64,000 nucleotides of DNA from NCBI GenBank assembly GCA_035293565.1, contig DATGMP010000033.1, forward strand, positions 14,025-78,024, read 5' to 3'. The notes beneath the pieces are model-generated. The model was not told the DNA's origin and did no database searches. It was given only the letters and a program-made list of their open reading frames with translations. The stretch is from DATGMP01 sp035293565. GTDB lineage: Bacteria; Pseudomonadota; Alphaproteobacteria; BOG-932; Roseiterribacteraceae. Positions 58,046 through 64,000 of this stretch are shown here, one piece after another. Within the stretch, counting starts at the first letter, position 1. Each line of letters starts with the position of its first letter. The position numbers and the translations under genes are program-made.

Positions 58046-59209
58046 TCACCGCGTCTCTGTCGGGCTGGAAGCGTCGGCGGTCTTCTTCGCCTCTTCCGGG
58101 TGGATAATGAAAGCCGGAATGGCCTCCACCTGGAACGCGGTCGAGAGAGCCGTGCACTTTCCGGTGCTCGGATCCTTATAGCCGTCGGCATAGCGGCGGA
58201 TCGCCTGATAGATCGACGGACAATCATATTTCACCATCTCGGCGCTGGCCTGCTTGGTGCCCTTGGTCATGTCGACATCCGGCATGTCCATATATCCCGC
58301 GAGCATGCCCTTCGCCTTACCGTCGGGTAGAATCTGAAGCCTGAGTCGCGCGGCTTTGATGTGGTAGTCGCGCGGCGCCCCACCGAAGACATAGGTGAGC
58401 GCGATGTCCCCAGGATCCGTCATGACGACGCCGTCGACGATCCTGCCATGCACAACCGACCGCCAGCGCTTATCGTCGGTCACCGTCAAGCTGGCGTAGG
58501 GCAGGAAGGTGCTGCCGCTGGGGTCGACGGCCATCTGGCTGGTGCCGTTATAGATGCCAACCTGGATGTCGTTGTCGTTCTTCGGGTCCTTCACACCGAT
58601 GAGTTCGATCAGGAAGGTCGTGCCGCCGTCCTTGAAACCCGAATTGCGCAGCGACTCCAGATAGCCCTGCTCGCCCGGCGGGCCGCGATAATTCGACATG
58701 CAGCCCATGACCCGATAAGTCTGGTTGTCGACCGGCTCGCCGTCCGGGCTGGTGAATTTCTCGTGCGCGCATGTGGTCGCCGTCGCGGCCCCGTCCTTGG
58801 TGCCGTCGAGATTCATGCCGTAGGAGATCTTGCCCTTGGGGCTGCGCTGCGGCTCGCGCGGCAGATCCAGCACCTCGCAGACATCCCGGCCGTCGGCCGT
58901 ATGGTAAGCCTTCTGCTCGAACTCCTTGAGGTTCTCAGGCAATTGCAGCCGCTTCTGCTCGGCCGGAGACACCGACTTCAGATAAATGTCCTTGGCCGAC
59001 AGGACCGGCCCGTCAGGGCAGTCGTCGGCGCCCTTGTAGAGGGCGAAGGGGAAATTGGTGACGGCGAAGCCCATGGTTTTCCCGGCGGGCGCAGCCTTGT
59101 CCGAGGGGGCCTGATCGGCCTGCGCAGTCGAAAGCGCCAGCCAGCCGGCGGCCGCTCCCAATCCGAGGAGGCCCAGCGTTGCTGCACGCCGACGATTCGA
59201 CCCAGTCAT
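58046..59209 (-). CDS. Secreted protein of unknown function, first gene of operon
   Basis: From ATG 59209-59207, with GGGGAGGA just upstream, the protein has 387 residues. It starts with a basic N-region and a hydrophobic signal (RRRAATLGLLGLGAAAGWLA), so it should be exported. The mature part has paired cysteines (DDCPDG, RDVCEVL, TTCAHEK, MGCMSNYRG and YDCPSIY) suggesting disulfides, and strand-rich text such as TFLIELIGVKDPKNDNDIQV and YVFGGAPRDYHIKAARLRLQ. I recognise no family. Its position at the head of the DUF1592/DUF1552/PQQ operon suggests that it is a substrate-binding or structural partner. Confidence 0.8.
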   Translation of the reverse strand: MTGSNRRRAATLGLLGLGAAAGWLALSTAQADQAPSDKAAPAGKTMGFAVTNFPFALYKGADDCPDGPVLSAKDIYLKSVSPAEQKRLQLPENLKEFEQKAYHTADGRDVCEVLDLPREPQRSPKGKISYGMNLDGTKDGAATATTCAHEKFTSPDGEPVDNQTYRVMGCMSNYRGPPGEQGYLESLRNSGFKDGGTTFLIELIGVKDPKNDNDIQVGIYNGTSQMAVDPSGSTFLPYASLTVTDDKRWRSVVHGRIVDGVVMTDPGDIALTYVFGGAPRDYHIKAARLRLQILPDGKAKGMLAGYMDMPDVDMTKGTKQASAEMVKYDCPSIYQAIRRYADGYKDPSTGKCTALSTAFQVEAIPAFIIHPEEAKKTADASSPTETR

Positions 59210-59442
59210 GCGTCCTCCCCTTTTTGCGCGCTCGGTCGCCAATCGCGACGCTGAGGCCATTGTGCTCCACTCCGGGGCCGGAGAATACCTGAATCCAAGA
59301 CCCGAGGGAATACACTGGTGTATAGGCTGATATAGCCGCCTATCACAATGCCTTTCGTCAGAAACCGCGAGACAGCCGGGGCGAAATCCGCCACGCAATC
59401 AATTAGCCTTGCCCGCAAGACCAACGGGAGACCGGGGGAGCG

Positions 59443-60711
59443 ATGGAGCCTAGCGACAATCCTTCGACGATCGACATCACGGACCTGCAGCAGCCGGTCC
59501 TCTCGCCGCTTCAGAAGCAGGCTCTGGCCGCGGCGGAAGCCCATCCGGTGCCGCTCGAGGAAGAGGCGGTGCTCGAGGCCGCTCGGGCCGCGACCGGCCT
59601 GTCCGATTTCGGTCCCGACGATTTCCGGGTGCGGCTCAGGCTATGGCTCGAGGCGACCCGGTCTGATCCCAACCTCTCGGCGGCAGGACGCGCGGGCATC
59701 TATGGCGATTGCGTCCGCTATGCGACCAACCGGCTGCGGGTCGAGGATTTGGTCAGACGCCATCCCGAGATCCTGAACATCAAGATCGACCGCCCGATCG
59801 CGGTCGCGGGGTTGCCCCGTTCCGGCACCACTTATCTCCAAGCCTTTCTCGCCTCCGATCCGAGGCTGCGCTCCCTTCCCTTCTGGGAAGCCATTCGGCC
59901 GGTCCCGGCCGCCGAGGAGCGCGCGTCGGAGGGCGGGGAAGATCCGAGACACATAAAAGCGACCGAGGAATGGGCGCAGTACGACGCGCTGCTGCCCTAC
60001 ATCAAGAACATCCACGAATTCTCGCCCGACCATATTTCGGAGGATATCGAGCTCCAAGCGGTCGATTTCGGGTCCTATTACATCGAATGGCTGGTCGTCT
60101 CGCCGATCTGGCGGGACTATTATTTCGCAACCGACCAGACCTCGGTCTATCGCTATCTGAAAAAGATGCTCCGGGTCCTCACCTGGCAGAAGGGGCCGAA
60201 CCGCTGGCTGATCAAATGCCCGCAGCATATGGAGCAGCTGATCCCGCTCACGACCGTGTTCCCGGACGCGACTGTCGTCATCAACCACCGCGATCCGGTC
60301 GCCTCGATCCAATCGGCAATCGTAGGCCTCTGCTATTCGGCGCGCGTACGCTGCAAGCGGGTCGAACCGGACTCGGTCGCGAATTATTGGATCGACCGCT
60401 ATGAGCGCCTTCTGCGCGGCTGCGTGCGGGATCGCGACAAGCTCTCGGACTCGCGCACGGTCGATGTCTATTTCCACGCGCTGATGGCCGATCCTTGGCA
60501 AGTGATCGAGGAGATCTATCGCAAGGCCGAGCTGCCGCTGACGCCCGAGATCCGCGCCGGCATGACGGAATTCGTCCAGCGCAATCCGCGCGGCAAGCAC
60601 GGGCAGTTGATCTACAATCTGCGGCGCGATTTCGATCGCACGCCGGAATCGATTCGCGAGCGCTTCAAATTCTATTTCGAGCGGTTTCCTGTGAATGTCG
60701 AGGTCAAGTGA
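59443..60711 (+). CDS. Sulfotransferase family protein
   Basis: The 422-residue protein starts at ATG 59443 after GGGGGAG. The PAPS 5'-phosphosulfate loop is AVAGLPRSGTTYLQAFLASD near residues 120-139, the 3'-phosphate site is ATVVINHRDPVASIQSAIVG, and a C-terminal K-rich box reads RNPRGKHGQLIYN. This is the Sulfotransfer_3 type with a helical N-terminal extension. It should transfer sulfate from PAPS to a hydroxyl of an unknown acceptor. No PAPS synthesis gene is close. It is divergent from the PQQ operon and convergent with pntB. Confidence 0.9.
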   Translation: MEPSDNPSTIDITDLQQPVLSPLQKQALAAAEAHPVPLEEEAVLEAARAATGLSDFGPDDFRVRLRLWLEATRSDPNLSAAGRAGIYGDCVRYATNRLRVEDLVRRHPEILNIKIDRPIAVAGLPRSGTTYLQAFLASDPRLRSLPFWEAIRPVPAAEERASEGGEDPRHIKATEEWAQYDALLPYIKNIHEFSPDHISEDIELQAVDFGSYYIEWLVVSPIWRDYYFATDQTSVYRYLKKMLRVLTWQKGPNRWLIKCPQHMEQLIPLTTVFPDATVVINHRDPVASIQSAIVGLCYSARVRCKRVEPDSVANYWIDRYERLLRGCVRDRDKLSDSRTVDVYFHALMADPWQVIEEIYRKAELPLTPEIRAGMTEFVQRNPRGKHGQLIYNLRRDFDRTPESIRERFKFYFERFPVNVEVK

Positions 60712-60717
60712 CGACGC

Positions 60718-62106
60718 TCACGCCGCGTCCGAGTTGAGCTCCTTGACCATGGCGCCGACGAATTCCTTGGCGTCGCCGAACAGCATCTGGGTCTTGTCGA
60801 GATAATAGAGCTCGTTGTCGATGCCGGCGAAGCCCGGGCTCATGCCGCGCTTCACGACCATGACGGACCTGGCGCGATCGGCCTCGATGATCGGCATGCC
60901 CGCGATGACGCTTTTCGGATCGTCGCGCGCCGCGGGATTGACGACGTCGTTGGCGCCCACGACGAGCGCAACGTCGACGGTCGGCATCTCCGGATTGATG
61001 TCCTCCATCTCGACCAGATTGTCGTAGGGGATGTTGGCCTCGGCCAGCAGCACGTTCATGTGCCCCGGCATGCGGCCCGCGACCGGATGGATCGCGAACT
61101 TCACCGAGATCCCGCGGCCGGTCATTTGCTGGAAGAGATCGTGGATCTTGTGCTGCGCCTGAGCCACCGCCATGCCGTAGCCGGGGATGACGACCAGCGT
61201 CTGCACGCCGTCGAGCGTCAACGCCGCCTCGTCGGGCGCGCTCGCGCGAACCGAGCGCTTCTCTTGCGTCCCGCCCGACTGCTGGATCTGCCCGAACCCG
61301 CCGAACAGCACGTTGACGAATGAGCGGTTCATCGCCTTGCACATGATGACCGCCAGGATGAATCCCGACGAACCGTCGAGCGCGCCCGTGATGACGAGCA
61401 GCTTATTGCCGAGCGCGAACCCCATCGCGCTCGCTGCCAGCCCCGCATAAGCGTTCAGCAGCGCGATCACCGTCGGCATGTCGGCCCCGCCGATCGGGAC
61501 GATCAGCAGGAAGCCAAACATGAGCGAGAGCGCGGCGAAGGCGGGGAACAGCGAGATGTTGTCCGGCATCGCGGCGATGACCGCTCCCAGGACGATCGTG
61601 GCGAGAAAGATCCCAAGATTGACGATCCTCTGTCCGCGGAAGGTGATGGGGCGAGTCGGCATCAGTTCCTGGAGCTTGCCGAACGCCATCAGACTCGCTG
61701 TGAAGGTCAGAAAGCCGAGCGCCATTTCGAACATCAGCGCGATGACGATCACGCTGCCTGAAGCAACACCCCCCGCGGCGAGCCGATAATACTCGGCGGT
61801 GCCGATGAGACCGGTCGCGAGCGCGCCGAAGGCGTGTGAGATCGCCGTTCGCTGCGGGATCGCGGTCATGGGCATCAGGTAGGCCAGAGGCACCCCGATC
61901 GCCGAACCGACAAGGAAGGCCAGCGCGATCAGCTCGTAATTGACGATCTCGTGCCTGATAAGCGTGCCGACGACTGCGAGCAGCATGCCGAGCTCGGCCG
62001 CCCGCACGCCGCGACGCGCCGTCTCGACACGGCTCATCCACATCAGCGACAGAATGAAGAGACCCGCCGCCCCCAGATAGCCCAGCTGGACCAGATGCTC
62101 GGTCAT
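60718..62106 (-). CDS. pntB: NAD(P) transhydrogenase subunit beta
   Basis: The 462-residue protein has eight or nine hydrophobic segments (residues about 5-275) followed by the NADP(H)-binding domain III. Domain III has VVIPGYGMAVAQAQHKIHDL, HPVAGRMPGHMNVLLAEANI, ADVALVVGANDVVNPAARDD (as VDVALVVGANDVVNPAARDD), and GIDNELYYLDKTQMLFGDAK. It couples proton flow to hydride transfer from NADH to NADP+. It overlaps the short alpha subunit by four bases. Confidence 0.95.
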   Translation of the reverse strand: MTEHLVQLGYLGAAGLFILSLMWMSRVETARRGVRAAELGMLLAVVGTLIRHEIVNYELIALAFLVGSAIGVPLAYLMPMTAIPQRTAISHAFGALATGLIGTAEYYRLAAGGVASGSVIVIALMFEMALGFLTFTASLMAFGKLQELMPTRPITFRGQRIVNLGIFLATIVLGAVIAAMPDNISLFPAFAALSLMFGFLLIVPIGGADMPTVIALLNAYAGLAASAMGFALGNKLLVITGALDGSSGFILAVIMCKAMNRSFVNVLFGGFGQIQQSGGTQEKRSVRASAPDEAALTLDGVQTLVVIPGYGMAVAQAQHKIHDLFQQMTGRGISVKFAIHPVAGRMPGHMNVLLAEANIPYDNLVEMEDINPEMPTVDVALVVGANDVVNPAARDDPKSVIAGMPIIEADRARSVMVVKRGMSPGFAGIDNELYYLDKTQMLFGDAKEFVGAMVKELNSDAA

Positions 62107-62396
62107 CGCTTGGCCTCGCGCTTCTTGAACATCTTCAGCATCCGGTCGGTGATGAGATAGCCGCCGACCAGGTTGATCACCGAAGCGGTGATGGCGAGGA
62201 AGCCGAGGATTCGCGCCAATGGCGTGGCACCCGCCTCACCGGCGATCGAGATCGCGCCAACCACCGCGATTGCCGAGATCGCGTTGGTGAGCGACATCAA
62301 CGGCGAATGCAGCAAAGGCGAGACGCGCTTGATGAGCTGGAAGCCGAGGAAGCCGGCCAGCATGAAGACATAGAGAAGGGTTTCGTCGAGTTGCAT
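62103..62396 (-). CDS. pntAB: NAD(P) transhydrogenase subunit alpha part 2
   Basis: The 97-residue membrane protein has three hydrophobic segments: LLYVFMLAGFLGFQLI, LTNAISAIAVVGAISIAG and RILGFLAITASVINLVGGYL. The sequence SPLLHSPLMSLTNAISAIAV is the fingerprint of the split alpha-2 subunit of proton-translocating transhydrogenase. The large soluble alpha-1 subunit, usually encoded immediately upstream, is not present: 414 bases upstream there is only an intergenic region followed by a divergent AraC gene. Start ATG 62396-62394 is clear. Confidence 0.93.
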   Translation of the reverse strand: MQLDETLLYVFMLAGFLGFQLIKRVSPLLHSPLMSLTNAISAIAVVGAISIAGEAGATPLARILGFLAITASVINLVGGYLITDRMLKMFKKREAKR

Positions 62397-62810
62397 TTAT
62401 ATCACGCCGGGCATCAGACGACCGAATCAATTTGGAATCGGCTTCCAAACCGATTCGGATCAATTATGGAACTCCGCCGCAGATAGGTTCTGAAGTTTTT
62501 GTATCGTGATAGCAAACATTAGCGCAAGCCGATGTCAAAGTACTTCTGTCGGCAATTGTGCAAATCGGATATTTTCGTGTGGGAGACGACCAGAATGAAG
62601 GATCATCAGCCTTCTTGCTTGGTCTTATCTTATAAAACTTTTAGTACAAGCGCCGGGTTCCGGCCATCAGGCTTACGACGGCCCGTCGCGACAAAAACCA
62701 TTCCAAAGAAATGTTTTCTCTGGTACGGTGCCGTCAAACAGGTCCGAATGCGGGCGGCGATCAGCCGCCGGCGGCCCAGGCACGTTTCGTGTGCCCGATA
62801 GGGAGGAGCC
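62397..62810. other. Long intergenic region between pntAB and AraC gene
   Basis: These 414 bases hold no supported gene. The left end contains the hairpin at 62422-62458. The middle, about 62460-62660, is markedly A/T-rich and may hold the divergent promoters. I looked for a fragment of the missing large alpha subunit and found none. A short frame beginning 62532 (MSKYFCRQLCKSDIF) has no family features. Confidence 0.5.
62422..62458. promoter_or_regulatory. Strong hairpin with three GANTC sites upstream of pntAB
   Basis: A 16-base arm at 62422-62437 pairs with 62443-62458 at 14 of 16 positions around a five-base loop. It lies 25 bases before the pntAB start codon. Three GANTC sequences, the target of the cell-cycle DNA methylase CcrM, fall in it at 62424-62428, 62435-62439 and 62452-62456. 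It could be an operator or a 5'-UTR hairpin. Confidence 0.55.
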
Positions 62811-63689
62811 ATGTTGACGACGGTGGCCGAGATCGGGACGCCGACGACGACGGTTGAGGTTTTGAAGGGCGAGTGGCCTCGCCCGATCGAGCACATATGG
62901 GTCGATCCTCGCACCGTCGTGACCATGCTGTTCCGGCCGTCGGACTACGAGGCAGAGGGCCACTACGTCGACAGCGGGCCGGGATACGCGCGCGACAAGA
63001 TCGGACAGGTCTTTCTCATCCCGTCCAACGCGGAGCTCCATGGCTGGGGTTCCGGCGGCGAGATCAAGGCGGCCCGGTGTCTGTTCGAGCCGGGTTTTTT
63101 GGAGAGAACGCTCGGAGCCGGCTTCGGCCTGACATCGTCCCAACGCCGCAACTGTCTCGACGTCCGCAGCCCCTTGGTCTCGAACCTTCTGCGGCGGCTC
63201 ATGGAGGAGGCGCTTTCTCCGGGCTTCGCCGCGACCGCCATGGTGGAAGCGCTGGGGAACGCGCTTCTGATTGAGTGCACGCGCTATGCCACCGCCTGCC
63301 AGGAAGGCGATTATCGCAGGAAGATCGGCCTCACTCCCCGGCAGAAGCGCCTGATCGAGCATTACATCGAAAGTCACGATTGCGGCACGCCCAGCGTGTC
63401 GGCGCTTGCCGCGCTTTGCGGATTGAGCGAGCGCTATTTCTGCCGGCTGTTCCGGGAGGAAACCGGCCAAAGTGTCGGCCGCTACTTGAAATCCGTCCAG
63501 ATCGACCGCGCGAAGCGCTACCTCCTGGACACGGATCTCCCGCTCAAGGAGATCGCCTTCCGACTTGGATTTGCGAACGCCGCCAATTTTTCGGCGGCCT
63601 TCCGCGCGGCCATGGACCTGCCGCCGATCGCCTTCCGTCGCCGGCACGCAAAGAGCATCGACTTCATGCATCGTCACGACGCGTTATGA
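62811..63689 (+). CDS. AraC-family transcriptional regulator
   Basis: The 292-residue protein has a poorly conserved N-terminal sensing domain (about residues 10-170, with HIWVDPRTVVTMLFRPSDYE and LIPSNAELHGWGSGGEIKA) and a C-terminal pair of helix-turn-helix motifs: SVSALAALCGLSERYFCRLF with FREETGQSVGRYLKSVQIDR, and LPLKEIAFRLGFANAANFSA with FSAAFRAAMDLPPIAFRR. This is the standard AraC/XylS DNA-binding domain. ATG 62811 follows GGGAGGAG. It is divergent from pntAB-pntB and just upstream of a TonB-dependent receptor, which it probably controls. Confidence 0.92.
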   Translation: MLTTVAEIGTPTTTVEVLKGEWPRPIEHIWVDPRTVVTMLFRPSDYEAEGHYVDSGPGYARDKIGQVFLIPSNAELHGWGSGGEIKAARCLFEPGFLERTLGAGFGLTSSQRRNCLDVRSPLVSNLLRRLMEEALSPGFAATAMVEALGNALLIECTRYATACQEGDYRRKIGLTPRQKRLIEHYIESHDCGTPSVSALAALCGLSERYFCRLFREETGQSVGRYLKSVQIDRAKRYLLDTDLPLKEIAFRLGFANAANFSAAFRAAMDLPPIAFRRRHAKSIDFMHRHDAL

Positions 63690-63796
63690 AGAGCTGTTTT
63701 CGACCATCCTCCGCACGCCGACCCGTCACCGCACGATAGTGGCTCGATGCTCGGCTAGCGGTCCAACAAACAAGTCTAAAGGGAGGGAAAGCAAAA

Positions 63797-64000
63797 ATGA
63801 GCGCACGTTATCTCGCCGCACTTCTGGGATCCGCAAGCCTGCTGACATTCGCGACCGCGTCGCCGGTCAGCGCGCAAGCGCAACAAGCACCGGCGGGAAG
63901 TTCGGAAGAACTTCAAGAGATTGTGGTAACGGCGCAAAGACGAGAGCAAAAGCTGCAGTCGGTCCCGATCTCCATCACGGCCCTGAGCGCGGAAACGCTG
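63797..64000 (+). CDS. TonB-dependent receptor, N-terminal part (cut by window edge)
   Basis: The first 68 codons of a plus-strand gene run off the right edge. ATG 63797 follows GGGAGGG (63781-63787). The signal peptide is MSARYLAALLGSASLLTFAT with cleavage near VSAQA. The TonB box and plug entry read EIVVTAQRREQKLQSVPISI, which is nearly universal in this receptor class. It should import a substrate across the outer membrane using TonB energy. The AraC gene 107 bases upstream is the probable regulator. Confidence 0.93.
   Translation, partial: MSARYLAALLGSASLLTFATASPVSAQAQQAPAGSSEELQEIVVTAQRREQKLQSVPISITALSAETL

Noticed and set aside
56516..58330. 604-codon plus-strand frame opposite the DUF1592 gene
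   Set aside because: Same reason: a compositional shadow of a well-supported minus-strand gene.
1..64000. CRISPR array, insertion sequence or prophage
   Set aside because: I looked for regularly spaced direct repeats, transposase or integrase motifs and phage structural genes and saw none. Glycine-rich repeats at 32.5-33.7 kb are coding.

Overview
The window comes from a GC-rich alphaproteobacterium. The strongest evidence is a CtrA response regulator (9439-10143) with its phosphotransferase ChpT (13875-14519), a small SRP RNA just upstream of dnaX, a 56-codon DUF1674 gene next to xth, and the block rsmB-rpe-heparinase-purH. I cannot place it to genus. TonB-dependent receptor, PEP-CTERM, PQQ-dehydrogenase and DUF1552/DUF1592 genes suggest a free-living soil or water organism.

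Region 1 (1-7481) is a surface-polysaccharide locus. A minus-strand operon encodes an ABC-2 exporter (permease and ATPase), a nucleotide-sugar dehydrogenase, two methyltransferases, sedoheptulose-7-phosphate isomerase GmhA and a glycosyltransferase cut by the left edge. A divergent glycosyltransferase faces it. Region 2 (7485-14519) holds flagellar fliI-fliJ divergent from ctrA, a second sugar dehydrogenase, an SdpR/SdpI-like autorepressor-membrane pair with an apparently leaderless promoter, and chpT.

Region 3 (14687-32225) is mostly housekeeping: tRNA-Leu(UAA), a DUF2270 membrane protein, glutathione peroxidase, an EF-G-like GTPase, a glycosyltransferase, nudC, an epoxide-hydrolase-like enzyme, a BrnT/BrnA toxin-antitoxin pair, SRP RNA, dnaX-ybaB, xth, DUF1674, rsmB, rpe, a heparinase-like protein and purH. 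Region 4 (32298-35602) has a glycine-rich PEP-CTERM surface protein with a textbook sigma-54 promoter, a glutathione transferase, and a small coiled-coil gene behind a second sigma-54 promoter.

Region 5 (35870-48250) is an accessory catabolic island. It has five NTF2/SnoaL-like domains (one fused to a quinone reductase), two SDRs, a Rieske oxygenase alpha subunit, an SMP-30 lactonase, an alpha/beta hydrolase, a carboxymuconolactone-decarboxylase-like protein, an epimerase-like protein, a hybrid histidine kinase-type sensor and a chimeric EthD/amidohydrolase remnant. Region 6 (48708-59209) is a seven-gene minus-strand operon: a secreted protein, a DUF1592-type cytochrome lipoprotein, a Tat-exported DUF1552 protein, an MFS transporter, a triheme cytochrome c and two cytochrome c-PQQ dehydrogenases. 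It looks like a complete periplasmic oxidation system for an unknown alcohol-type substrate.

Region 7 (59443-64000) has a sulfotransferase, pntB and the short alpha subunit of transhydrogenase without the large alpha subunit beside them, an AraC regulator and the start of a TonB-dependent receptor. No insertion sequence, phage gene or CRISPR array was recognised.
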